A stretch of DNA of 64,000 nt from Halichoerus grypus (taxonomy: Eukaryota > Chordata > Mammalia > Carnivora > Phocidae). Positions 44,836-56,845 of this stretch are shown here, piece by piece. The translations under genes and the position numbers were made by a program. Position 1 is the stretch's first letter. Every line of letters begins with the position of its first letter. Location of the stretch: the NCBI RefSeq assembly GCF_964656455.1, contig NC_135715.1, positions 167,678,437 to 167,742,436 on the forward strand. Reading direction: 5' to 3'. Below the pieces are notes generated by a model, which was given only the letters and a program-made list of their open reading frames with translations, was not told where the DNA came from and did not search any database.

Positions 44836-45819
44836 ATTAAAAAATTATATGAAATCACTAAAACATGCAAAAATATAAATTCTGTATTTTATGTATGATA
44901 ATTTAAATATAAGTAAGAAAGTGAAAATGACAGAAGTTAGTTGAACAGTTATTAAATTCACAGTAAAATTGTGCATTAGCACTTTATAGGTGGTTTAAAC
45001 TGTAATGTTCCAGAGGTACTGTCGTGTCCACTTTTGTCTCAAATCTTCATAGCTATTTTGGAAGATTTTAAGACAAAGCAGCGTATCAAATTTCTCAAGC
45101 AACTGCCTAACAAGATTAAGGAAAATGTTAATAACAAGTCATATTACTTCAACCTGTTGAAAAATTGATAGAAAGTTATAGGCACAGCTGGCCATACACA
45201 TTGGAGAATAATGGCATGATGACGTTTGGACAACTATTAGTCAAATAAGCACCTGATGACAGAGATAACAGATTGTCCTTTACATACTGGAAAAGTCTAG
45301 GTAGGCCCCATACTCTTTCAGAGGTACTGAGCTGAAATCTGCACATAAATATATATCATACAGTGAACATTATTAAGCAGCATTTAAACACTTCCATATA
45401 ACATAACAAAACTCCCAAGAGCCGAGATGATTTTGCTCAAGGTCATATATGCCAGTCAGTACTAAAACTGGGTTCTGAGCAGAATCTTCAGATTCCATTC
45501 AGGATTCTTGTAGCAGTAGCATATGCTTTCTCTGTAAGAAAAAAAATACATACATATAGATGAAATATATATATTTATTTATATTTTATATTGTATTTTT
45601 TTATTTAAATGAGAATGAGTATCCCTTATACATTGAAAATACACTTTGATGAATATGGTCTGCAGAATAAAGAAGATTATAAATGATTTTTAATGTCCAA
45701 AAGCATTTGGATCTATTAAAAGGATTCCTTAACACAAGAATACATGATTAATTCATAACCGGAAAATATAGATTTTCGACTTTAAAGATTCACACCACAT
45801 ATTCACTCTCTAAACCAGT

Positions 45820-45980
45820 GATTCTTAACATTTTAGGGACATAGACTCTTTTAGAATTGGATGAAAGCTCTGGAAATTTTTCCAAGAGAAGTGCACTTAT
45901 AGAAAAAATTTAACATATATCAGAAGGTTCACGGACTCCCCCAAAACCCATCCATGAAACCAAAGATGTTAAGAACTCAA
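45820..45980. mobile_element. Short DNA transposon fossil with terminal inverted repeats
   Basis: The inner ends TTCTTAACAT (45822-45831) and ATGTTAAGAA (45966-45975) are perfect inverse complements about 155 bp apart. The inside (AAGAGAAGTGCACTTATAG, GGTTCACGGACTCCCCCA) matches a remembered mammal-wide short hAT-type element, family not named. Confidence 0.6.
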
Positions 45981-46092
45981 TCTCAGTTAATGGCAAATGA
46001 TTATCTGGGAAAATGAGACTCCTTAGTCAAGTAGTTAGGGAATGATTACTTTTATTAGCATTTATTGATGATATAAAAACAGATAAAAATAT

Positions 46093-46287
46093 GGGCGCCT
46101 GGGTGGCTCAGTCGTTAAGCGTCTGCCTTCAGCTCAGGTCATGGTCCCAGGGTCCTGGGATTGAGCCTCGCATCGGGCTCCCTGCTCCGCGGGAAGCCTG
46201 CTTCTCCCTCTCCCACTCCCCCTGCTTGTGTTCCCTCTCTCACTGTGTCTCTGTCAAATAAATAAATAAAATCTTTAAAAAAAAAAA
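46093..46287 (+). mobile_element. CanSINE (tRNA-derived), plus orientation
   Basis: Head GGGCGCCTGGGTGGCTCAGT, ATCGGGCTCCCTGCTCCGCG, CT-rich body and tail AAATAAATAAATAAAATC. The flanks share AAAAATA within a diverged duplication. Confidence 0.95.
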
Positions 46288-47116
46288 CATAAAAATAATT
46301 GCTCCCTACATGGAATACTTAGGATTTATGTAAGATGTGTGTACATGGGAGAAATGAGAGGCTTGTCACAGAGAAAGCAAATGAGGATTTGAAAAATAAT
46401 CCCAACAGAACAAATTAATACTCGTTTCTGAATGGAGATTGTTTTAAGAGGAATATTGATGGATACTTTGATAATCAAGTCTCTTGGGTGTTGAGATTTC
46501 ATTCCCCCTCACCAAATGGTTTCATACCTATTTGATTTCCAACAGCTTATAATGCTATAACAGCTTATAACAGTTTTCAAGGAGATGAGATTACAGAGGT
46601 TTCCAGATATAAGTACACTCAGCTCCTAACTATAGCTTGACTCTGACCACTAAGTTGGATTAAATCCCATTGAAAACTTAAAATATATTTTACTTCCCCA
46701 AAATAAGGCTATGGCCTAATAGTTACCAAATCACTAGATTCTCCTTTCTTCTTTTCCTTTGGAACATACTATGGCCCTGCTTGACCTTCTCAATCTTATA
46801 AATCTCATGGTAAGAAATAAAATAAAGGGGCTTGATGCTAATAAGCAGTGTCTTTTGAGTGTCTAAGTAAAGAAGCATTTTCTGATCATTGTAGATGTCC
46901 AGTGATGAGGTAGCTCCATTGAGAAGTAATGAGCTCTTTGTCACTAGACTGGATTCAATGGGGGCCATTGTACAGGGGCCTCAAAAAGTGGATGGTTTGT
47001 ATGATTTCCTTTCATACCTGAGTCTTTGATTCTAGGTCAAGGCCAAGGAGTGTGCAGAGGTCAGAAGCCAGAATTCCAGAAGTCAGAATTAGTAAAGGTT
47101 TAAAGGAATGCGGTAG

Positions 47117-47321
47117 GGGAGATTGGGTGGCTCAGTTGGTTAAGCGTCCAACTCTTGGTTTCAGCTCAGGTCATGATCTCATGGGTCGTGGGATCGAGCC
47201 CTGCACTGGGCTTCGTGCTCAGTGGGGAGTCTGCTTGAGGATTCTCTCCCTCTGCCCCTACCCCTACTTGCCCTCACTCACTCTGTCTCTAAAATGAATA
47301 AATAAAATTAAAAAAATAAAA
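47117..47321 (+). mobile_element. CanSINE (tRNA-derived), plus orientation
   Basis: GGAGATTGGGTGGCTCAGTT head, CACTGGGCTTCGTGCTCAGT, A-rich tail. The flanks TAAAGGAATGCGGTAG (47101-47116) and TAAAGGAGGGCAGTAG (47322-47337) are a 16-bp duplication with three differences. Confidence 0.93.
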
Positions 47322-49312
47322 TAAAGGAGGGCAGTAGTCTCCATTATCAGACAGAGAATCCAGGTAGAACTTGTTGGTTGAAAAAAAGGGATGGGTAAAG
47401 ACGGTGGTAGTTGTGGTGGTACCAGCAGTGGTGGTAGAGGATGACAGTAGTAACATTTTCATTATATGTGATGGTTTATAAAGCACCTTCACATTTATTA
47501 CCTTGTTTATATGAGGGGAAACGAACCAGCCCAGGAATAGCCCCCAACAAAGGGCACACTTAAATCCATTTTCTCAAGTATGGAAAAGTGAAGGAACTGA
47601 AGTCACTGATGAATTCTGACAAGCATACTGAGAGGAGTTGCATGTCCTATGTGCTTGAATCAGAGTTGCATTCTGTGTTTACTGTCCTTTACACAGGTAT
47701 GACAATTGCAATTCTTCATACTTGTTCATCTGGGTTGAGAGTTTCTCCAGATTACTCTAACTTTCACAAATGTCTTCTATTAAATGTATTTTTAGGTTTT
47801 GTTTCCTCTTATTTGGCTTCACTTAATATCTGATTTCATCTGCTTCCTGTCTTTCTGTTAAAAATGTTTTTCTGTTAAAAATGTTTTACAATGCATTTGT
47901 GGTTTTTGTCGTATATGTATTGTGTATATAAATATATATAGAAGTATTTATATTTCTATCAAATAAAAATATGAATATAGGAATATAGAAAGAGGTAGGT
48001 ATAAATATAAATGACATGGATGGATAGATACACAGATGTGATCCAGATGCAGATATAGAAACAGATATAGGCATACTTATAGATTCTGCCATTTCATCAG
48101 ATGGGATTTGGGAGAGGAGGGAAAAATGTGTTCAGTTCATCATCACATTCCATTACACCACTTTCTCCCTTCTCTCCTTTGATGTTTTCTTTTGTTGGGT
48201 GTTGCATTTATTTTTAAATGCAGCTTAAATACAATTTTCGCATTATGACATAATTTTATTTCACAACAGCTTTCATTGTTTTATTGCCTTAATCATGTAT
48301 TAAGAATGTAAATGTGACTTTTTCAAGTTTGCAATTTTCTTCAGAATTAAAAAGTATTGTTAAATGAAAGAAGTATTAGAAATGTCAATGTTCGAAGTCT
48401 TGCAGATTTGCAGGTTTTGTTTTAAACAATTCTCTTGTCACTGTTGCTGTAACTACTAAACTTAGGGATAATTGGTTTAATTTTAAGTCCAGCACAGCTC
48501 TTCCTCACACTCTTTCTCTTTAGCACAAATTTAATAGACACAACTGCAAGGTGTTATAGAAAAGACATGTTTTAGAAAAAACTCATTTTGTCTCTAGGTT
48601 ATGTAACCTACAAGCACAAAAATAGAAAAATTAAACAGTTCAAGCAAAAGGCACTTCTGTCTGTTTTCTATGTATCTCAGGTGAAATATTCTATCCTTTT
48701 TATTCAATTTAATATATAACGTGTACAGATATAATGATTTCTAATTTATTAGCATGAATAACACTAATAATGTCAGTTTGCATTAGGAACAATTCCATGA
48801 AAACAAGAAAGAAAGTCAATGATACTGTAGAATTCTCTCTAGTCTGTGGGTGGAGAAAACCTAATTCATGGTAAATTACATAGCCTTATAAATTGATAGC
48901 TTTAGGAATGATTATATAATTTTTCTCCAAACTGGGGCACTTTGGAGAGAAAAAAAGAGACACTATCATAATTATACCAGTTGAACAGACATAAACTGCA
49001 AGTCTCCTGGTAAAAATGAAACATTGGTTACCATTGGGAGGGTCATCCTTTCAGGTTCACTGCACCAAATTTAATCCACATGGGGGCTTACCATCACAGA
49101 TCACTTGGTGATCAGTGCAGATTAGCTCTTTCAAGAAGATAGGAATATATGTATAAGAGGATCTATCAAAGGAAAAGTCATATTGTGTTCTCTTTTGAAT
49201 CATGAGAAAGGTTGAAATAATTCAATAATAACCAAAACCAAATCATCAAATTATTCACTTGATGCTAGTGGTATACCTATGTAATTGAACTTTTTAAAAG
49301 AGTCTAACTATG

Positions 49313-49510
49313 GGGATGCCTGGGTGGCTCAGTCGGTTGGGCATCTGCCTTCAGCTCAGTTCATGACCCCAGGATCCTGGGATCGAGTCCCGCATTGGGC
49401 TCCTTGCTCAGCGAAGAGCCTGTTTCTTTCTCTGCCTGCAGCTCCCCCTGCTTGTGTGCTCTCTCTCTCTCACTGACAAATAAATAAATAAAATCTTTAA
49501 AAAAAAAAAA
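49313..49510 (+). mobile_element. CanSINE (tRNA-derived), plus orientation
   Basis: Head GGATGCCTGGGTGGCTCAGT, GGATCGAGTCCCGCATTGGG, CT body and tail. The flanks GAGTCTAACTATG (49300-49312) and GATCCTAACTATG (49511-49523) are a 13-bp duplication with two differences. The A-tail comes 330 bp before the next element, the long L1. Confidence 0.94.
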
Positions 49511-50357
49511 GATCCTAACTATGAAATATAGCATAAAAGTAATGTATTTCATAAATATGTAGAGTTTAAGGGAAAAAAAATTGTCACATATCCACCACTA
49601 CCATAAAGAATAGGACATTTCCACTTTCTGTAAAGTCTCCTGGATTCCCTTCCCTAACCATACACTCCCTACCTCACACAAGACACTGCTGTCTTGAACT
49701 TTGTTTTAATCTTTCCTGGGCTTTCTTTATTTTACCACGAGCTTTTTTCTTTTTGTCTCTTTACCACCACACTGCAGTGTTTTAGATTTGTGGCCAATGT
49801 AGATCAGTCTCGTGGATGCTGCTAACTTACCTCCATTCAACTTTTTTTTTTTGCTTTTTTTTTTTTAATTAACATATAATGTATTATTTGCTTCAGGGGT
49901 ATAGGTCTGTGATTCATCAGTCTTACACAATTCACAGCACTCACCATAGCACATACCCTCCCCAATGTCTATCACCTGGCCACCCCATCCCTCCCACCCC
50001 CACCACTCCAGCAACCCTCAGTTTGTTTCCTGAGATTAAGAGTCTCTTATACTTTGTCTCCCTCTCTGGTTTCATCCTGTTTCATTTTTCCCTCCCTTCC
50101 CCTATGATCCTCTGTCTTATTTCTCAAATTCCTCATATCAGTGAAATCATATGATACTTGTCTTTCTCTGATTGACTTATTTCACTTAGCATAATTATAC
50201 CCTCTAGTTCCATCTCTGTCATTGCGAATGGCAAGATTTCATTTTTTGATGGCTGCATAATATTCCATTGTATATATATACCACATCTTCTTTATCCATT
50301 CATCTGTTGATGGACATCTAGGCTCTTTCTATAGTTTGGCTATTGTGGACATTGCTG

Positions 50358-53300
50358 CTATAAACATTGGGGTGCACATGCCCTTCGGAACACTACATTT
50401 GTATCTTTGGGGTAAATACCCAGTAGTGCAATTGCTGGGTCATAGCATAGCTCTATTTTCAACTTTTTGAGGAACCTCCATACTGTTTTCCAGAGTGGCT
50501 GCACCAGCTTGCATTCCCACCAACAGTGTAGGAGGGTTCCCCTTTCTCTGCATCCTTGCCAACATCTGTCATTTCCTGACTTGTTAATTTTAGCCATTCT
50601 GACTGGTGTGAGGTGGTATCTCATTGAGGTTTTGATTTGGATTTCCCTGATGCTGAGTGATGTTGAGCACACAGATGTTGAGTGATGTGTCTGTTGTCCA
50701 TTTGGATGTCTTCTTTGCAGAAATGTCTGTTCATGTCTTCTGCCCATTTCTTGATTGGATTATTTGTTTTTTGGGTGTTGAGTTTGAAAAGTTCTTTATA
50801 GATTTTGGATACTAGCCCTTTATCTGATATGTCATTTACAAATACCTTCTCCCATTCTGTCAGTTGTCTTTTGGTTTTGTTGACTGTTTCCTTTGCTGTG
50901 CAAAAGCTTTTTATCCTGATGAAGTCCCAATAGTTCATTTTTGCCCTTGCTCCCCTTGCCTTTGGTGATGTTTCTAGGAAGAAGTTGCTGCGGCTGAGGT
51001 TGAAGAGGTTGCTGACTGTGTTCTCCTCATGGATTTTGATGGATTCCTGTCTCACATTTAGGTCTTTCATCCATTTTGAGTCTATTTTTGTGTGTGGTGT
51101 AAGGAAATGGTCCAGTTTCATTCTTCTGCATGTGGCTGTCCAATTTTCCCAACACCATTTGTTGAAGAGACTGTCTTTTTTCCATTGGATATTCTTTCCT
51201 GCTTTGTCGAAGATTAGTTGACCATAGAGTTGAGGGTCCATTTCTGGGCTCTCTATTCTGTTCCATTGATCTATGTGTCTGTTTTTGTGCCAGTACCATA
51301 CTGTCTCGATGATTACAGCTTTGTAAAAGAGCTTGGAGTCCGGAATTGTGATGCCACCAGCTTTGCTTTTCTTTTTCAACATTCCTCTGATGTCTTTTTT
51401 GGTTCCATAAAAATTTTAGAATTATTTGTTCCATTTCTGTGAAAAAAGTTGATGGTATTTTGATAGGGATTGAATTAAATGTGTAGATTGCTCTAGGTAG
51501 CATAGACATTTTCACAATATTTGTTCTTCCAATCCATGAGCATGGAACGTTTTTCCATACTTTGTGTCTTCCTCATTTTCTTTCATGAGTATTCTATAGT
51601 TTTCTGAGTACAGATTCTTTGCCTCTTTGGTTAGATTTATTCCTAGGTATCTTATGGTTTTGGGTACAGTTGTAAATGGGATCGCCTCCTTAATTTCTCT
51701 TTCTTCTGTCTTGTTGTTGGTGGATATAAATGCAACTGATTTCTGTACATTGATTTTACATCCTGACACTTTACTGAATTCCTATGAGTTCTAGCAGTTT
51801 TGGGGTGGAGTCTTTTGGGTTTTCCACATAAAGTATCATATCATCTGCAAAGAGTGAGAGTTTGACTTCTTCTTTGCCGAGTCAGATGCCTTTTATTTCT
51901 TTTTGTTGTCTGATTGCTGAGGCTAGGATTTCTAGTACTATGTTGAATAGCAGTGGTGATAGTGAACATCCCTGCCGTGTTCCTGACCTTAGGGGAAAAG
52001 CTCTCAGTTTTTCCCCATTGAGAATGATATTCGCTGTGGGTTTTTCATAGATGGCTTTTATGATATTGAGGAATGTACCCTCTATCCTTACACTGTGAAG
52101 AGTTTATTTTTTCTTTTTTTTTATTATGTTATGTTAATCACCATACATTACATCATTAGTTTTTGATGTAGTGTTCCATGATTCATTGTTTGCATATAAC
52201 ACCCAGTGCTCCATTCAATACGTGCCCTCTTTAATATCTATCACCAGGCTAACCCAACTCCCACCCCCCTTCCCTCTAGAACCTTCAGTTTGTTGAAGTG
52301 TTTTAATCAAGAAAGGATACTGTCCTTTGTCAAATGCCTTTTCTGCATCTATTGAGAGGATCATTTGGTTCTTGTTCTTTCTTTTATTAATGTATTGTAT
52401 CACATTGATTGATTTGCAGATGTTGAACCAACCTTGCAGCCCAGGAATAAATCCCACTTGGTCGTGGTGAATAATCCTTGTAATGATGTGTCGGATCCTA
52501 TTGGCTAGTATTTTGGTGAGAATTTTTGCATCCATGTTCATCAGGGATATTGGTCTGTAATTCTCCTTTTTGATGGGGTTTTTGTCTGGTTTGGGGATCA
52601 AGGTAATGCTGGCCTCATAAAATGAGTTTGGAAGTTTTCCTTCCATTTCTGTTTTCTGGAACAGTTTCAGAAGAATAGGTATTAATTCTTCTTTAAATGT
52701 TGGGAAGAATTCCCCTGGGAAGCCATCTGGCCCTGGGCTCTTGTGTGTTGGGAGATTTTTTGATTACTGCTTCAATTTCCTTACTGGTTATGGGTCTGTT
52801 CAGGTTTTCTATTTCTTCCTGGTTCAGTTTTGGTAGTTTATATGTCTCTAGGAATGCATCCATTTCTTCCAAATTATCTAATTTGCTGGCATATAGTTGC
52901 TCATAATATGTTCTTATAATTGTTTGTATTTCTTTGGTGTTGGTTGTGATCTCTCCTCCTTCATTCATGATTTTATTTGGGTCCTTTCTCTTTTCTTTTT
53001 GATAAGTCTGGCCAGGGGTTTATCAATCTTGTTAATGCTTTCAAAGAACCAGCTCCTAGTTTCATCAATCTGTTCTACTGTTCTTTTGGTTTCTATTTCA
53101 TTGATTTCTGCTCTGATCTTTATTATTTCTCTTCTCCTGCTGGGTTTAGGCTTTATTTGCTGTTCTTTCTCCAGCTCCTTTAGGTGTAGGGTTAGGTTGT
53201 GTACTTGAGACATTTCTTGTTTCTTGAGAAAGGCTTGTATTGCTATATACTTTCCTCTTAGGACTGCCTTTGCTGCATCCCAAAGATTTTGAACAGTTGT

Positions 53301-54160
53301 GTTTTCATTTTCATTGGTTTCCATGAATTTTTTAAATTCTTCTTTAATTTCCTGGTTGACCCATTCACTCTTTAGTAGGATGCTCTTTAGCCTCCATGTA
53401 TTTGAGTTCTTTCTGACTTTCCTCTTGTGATTGAGTTCTAGTTTCAAAGCATTATGGTCCGAAAATATGCAGGGAATGATCCCAATCTTTTGGTACGGGT
53501 TGAGACCTCATTTGTGACCCAGGATGTGATATATTCTGGAGAATGTTCCACGGGCACTAGAGAAGAATGTGTATTCTGTTGCTTTGGGGTGGAATGTTCT
53601 GAATATATCTGTGAAGTCCATCTGGTCCAGTGTGTCATTTAAAGCCTTTATTTCCTTGTTGATCTTTTGCTTAGATGATCTGTCCATTTCAGTGAGGGGG
53701 GTGTTAAAGTCCCCTACTATTATTGTATTATTGTCAATGTGTTTCTTTGATTTTGTTATTAATTGGCTTATACAGTTAACTCCTCCCATGTTAGGGGCAT
53801 AGATATTTAAACTTGTTATATCTTCTTGTTGGATAGACCCTTTAAGTATGATATAGTGTGCTTCCTCATCTCTTATTATAGTCTTTGGTTTAAAATCTAG
53901 TTTGTCTGATATAAGGATTGCCACCCAGCTTTTTTTTGATGTCCATTGGCATGGTTAAAGTTTTTCCACCCCCTCACTTTAAATCTGGAGGTGTCTTTGG
54001 GCCTAAGATGGGTCTCTTGCAGACAGCATATCGATGGGTCTTGTTTTTTTTTTTATCCAATCTGATACCCTGTGTCTTTTGGTTGGGGCATTTAGCCCAT
54101 TTACATTCAGGGTAACTATTGAAAGATATGAATTTAGTGCCATTGTATTACCTGTAAGGT
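50358..54160 (-). pseudogene. L1 ORF2 (endonuclease and reverse transcriptase), broken
   Basis: ORF2 normally codes an apurinic-type endonuclease, a reverse transcriptase and a cysteine-rich C-terminus that together copy L1 RNA into DNA. Seen here on the minus strand: the endonuclease region at 53508-53924 keeps the IVGDFNTPL motif but has SRIYHIL where the family has SRIDHIL. The reverse transcriptase FADD motif is at 51840-51851. The C-terminal CX3CX7HX4C motif is at 50511-50564. The frame is broken into at least eight pieces by small indels and stops, and by an inserted L1 fragment at 52107-52293. Confidence 0.93.
52107..52293 (-). mobile_element. Truncated L1 3-prime end nested inside ORF2 of the long L1
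   Basis: T-rich start then TATGTTAATCACCATACATT, CATTAGTTTTTGATGTAGTG, AACACCCAGTGCTCCATTCA and CACCAGGCTAACCCAACTCC, which are the antisense 3-prime UTR of another L1 subfamily. The flanks TGAAGAGTTTA (52096-52106) and TGAAGTGTTTTA (52294-52305) are the duplicated ORF2 target. ORF2 sequence resumes directly afterwards. Confidence 0.88.
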
Positions 54161-54224
54161 GACTGTTACTGTATATTGTCTGTGTTCCTTTCTGGTCTAT
54201 GTTACTTTTAGGCTCTCTCTTTGC

Positions 54225-55119
54225 TTAGAGGACCCCTTTCAATATTTCTTGTAGGGCTGGTTTGGTGTTCACAAATTCTTTTAGTTCTTGTTTGTCCTGG
54301 AAGCTTTTTATCTCTCCTTCTATTTTCAATGACAGCCTAGCTGGATATAGTATTCTTGGCTGCATATTTTTCTCATTTAGTGCCCTGAGTATATCATGCC
54401 AGTCCTTTCTGGCCTGCCAGGTCTCTGTGGATAGGTCTGCTGCCAATCTAATGTTTCTACCTTTGTAGGTTACAGACCTCTTGTCCCGAGCTGCTTTCAG
54501 GATTTTCTCTTTGTCTCTGAGACTTGTAAGTTTTACTATTAGATGTCGGGGTGTTGACCTATCCTTATTGATTTTGAGGGGTCTTCTCTCTGCCTCCTGG
54601 ATTTTGATGCCTGTTTCCTTCCCCAAATTAGGGAAGTTCTCCGCTATAATTTGCTCCAATATACCTTCTGCCCCTCTCTCTCTTCCTTCTTCATCTGGGA
54701 TCCCAATTATTCTAATATTGTTTCATCTATGGTATTACTTATCTCTCGAATTCTCCCCTTGTGATCCAGTAGCTGTTTATCTCTCTTTTTCTCAGCTCCT
54801 TTATTCTCCATCATTTGGTCTTCTATATCACTAATTCTCTCTTCTGCCTCATTTATCCTAGCAGTTAGAGCCTCCATTTTTTATTGCACCTCATTAATAG
54901 CCTTTTTTATTTCAACTTGGTTAGATTTTAGTTCTTTTATTTCTCCAGAAAGGGATTCTCTAGTGTCTCCTATGCTTTTTCAAGCCCAGCTAGTATCTTT
55001 ATAATCATCGTTCTGAACTCTGGTTCTGACATCTTATTAATGTCAGTATTGATTAGGTCCCTGGCAGTCAGTACTGCCTCTTGTTCTTTTTTTTGAGGTG
55101 AGTTTTTCTGTTTCATCAT
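54225..55119 (-). pseudogene. L1 ORF1 (RNA-binding chaperone), broken
   Basis: ORF1 protein forms trimers that coat L1 RNA. The C-terminal half is one clean frame at 54225-54659 with the RNA-binding part (SLRDKEKILKAARDKRSVTY, KDWHDILRALNEKNMQPRIL). The N-terminal coiled-coil part begins at an ATG at 55117-55119 on the minus strand but is cut by stops or frame changes before joining the C-terminal half. About 298 codons in all if intact. Confidence 0.88.
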
Positions 55120-56845
55120 TTTGTCCGGAGAAGAATAGATGAATGAGAGAATAAAATGCTAAAAGGATACCAATGACCCCAGGAAAATATACACAGAACA
55201 AATCAGCAGAGACCAAAACCGGGGGCATAAGAAAGGGGAAAAAAAAAAGGAATATGATCAGGATGGTGAATAGAACAGAGCCACATACTTGATTTTGGGT
55301 ATATTTTGGTTTGTTAGAAGAAACTGCCACCCAAAATTTTAAAGAAAAAAAAAATATATATATATATACAAAAATAAGGGTAAATACGATGAAGGGATAG
55401 AATATGACTGTAAAGATGAAAATTTTAAAAGATTTTAAAAAAGGAATTGATAAGATAAGACGCTGGTTGAAAAAGGGAAGAAAAAAATTTTTTTAAAAAT
55501 GAGAGAATGTCATCAGGTGGGAGACTAAAACAAAGCCATACACTAGATTTAGGTTATATTTTGGTCTGTTAGAAGAAACTGTATCCCAAAATTTTAAAGA
55601 AAGAAAAACTCATATATATACAAAAAATAAGCTTAAGTACAATGAAGGGATAGAATAGACTGTAAAAATGAAAATTAAAAAACATTTTAAAAAAGGAATT
55701 GGTAAGATGTTGGTTGAAAAAGGAAAGAAGGAAAGTTAAAAAAAATAGGAAAAGAAAAAATAAAGAAAATTTAAAAAAATTAACTTTGAAAGACTAAAGA
55801 TTCATGGGGAAAAAGCCATGAATTCTATGTGCTGTATTCCCCTAGTGCTGGAGTTCTGCCGTTCTCATTGATTAGGTAAACTTGGTCTTGGCTGGATGTT
55901 CTTGCTCATCTTCTGGAGGAGGGGCCTGTCACAGTGGTTCTCAGATATCTTTGCTGGAGGCGGAATTGTCCCGCCCTTGCTGGGTCCAGGCTAAGTAATC
56001 TGCTCGGGTTTGCTCTCAGGAGCTTTTGTTCCCTGCAAGCTTTCCATACAGCTTTGGAGGACAAGAGTGAAAATGGCAGCCTCCCAATCTCCACCCCAGA
56101 GGAGCCGAGAACTCAGGGCCCCACTCCTCAGTGCACCCCCAGAGAAAAGCAGTCAATCATTCCTGTCTCCCCAGTCTCTGGCTGCACTCCGTGCTCACCC
56201 TGCCTGTGACCGAGTGTTTCTATCTCTGGCACACGACCCCCTTTGGAGTCTCCAAACCCAGCAGATCCCTGCAGTGTGCTCCCAAGCTGCTCCTCCTGGA
56301 GGAGGAAGGGTAGTCTCCCCAGATCTGCCTCTTGTTGGGTCCCTGCTGGAGGAGCAGTGGCCCGACTGTGCCGCGGATCACAGTTTATGGCAACCCCAAG
56401 GTCAGAGCCCATGCCTCGGCTCTGTCTCTGCAGCCAGCCTCCCCCCTCCAATACCTGGGAGCTCAGCCACACTCAGGCACCCCCGGTCTTTCTGTGACCC
56501 CGAGGTCCTGCGACCACACTGTCCCGCGAGGGTTCCACCTCCCGCTTGGCCACTGGAGCAATGTCCCTCAGAGGAGCAGACTTCTAAAAGTTCTCATTTT
56601 GTGCTCTGCTGTTCTATCACTTGCCGGTAGCTGACTCCCTCGCCCTGCGGCCTATCTTCCCGAATATTGCCTCAGATTCATTTCTCCACACCTCCTACCT
56701 TCCAGAAAGTGGTCACTTTTCTGTTCATAGAATTGCTGCTATTCTTTTCTTTGATCTCCTGTTGAGTTTGTAGGTGTTCAGAATGGTTTGATACCTATCT
56801 AGCTGAATTCTTGGGACTCTGCATCTTGCTCCTCCCACCTACCAC
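55120..56845 (-). promoter_or_regulatory. L1 5-prime UTR and internal promoter region
   Basis: In the L1 direction, a GC- and CpG-rich block (about 56640-55850) leads into an A-rich block (about 55750-55120) just before ORF1. Such 5-prime UTRs hold the internal Pol II promoter of L1 and often an antisense promoter, which here would point along UNC80. The A-rich block contains a 255-bp tandem duplication. Promoter activity is inferred, not shown. Confidence 0.7.
55255..55760 (-). repeat. 255-bp tandem duplication within the L1 5-prime region
   Basis: The same ordered motifs occur twice, 255 bp apart: TGTTAGAAGAAACTG at 55312 and 55567, then CCCAAAATTTTAAAGAAA, ATGAAGGGATAGAATA, GACTGTAAA and AAAAAAGGAATTG, ending with GTTGAAAAAGG. 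The copies differ at several sites, mainly in A and TA runs. Confidence 0.88.

Noticed and set aside
8923..49510. Regularly recurring GGGTGGCTCAG blocks as a CRISPR-like or dispersed regulatory array.
   Set aside because: They are heads of independent tRNA-derived SINE insertions with separate target-site duplications, on both strands and at irregular distances.
52697..53802. Plus-strand open frames rich in Phe, Leu and Ser resembling membrane proteins.
   Set aside because: They are the reverse complement of L1 ORF2, whose real frames are on the minus strand.
56010..56630. The 206-codon plus-strand frame as a confirmed cellular gene.
   Set aside because: It lies wholly within the L1 5-prime UTR and shares the interval with other open frames on both strands; kept only as a finding to test.
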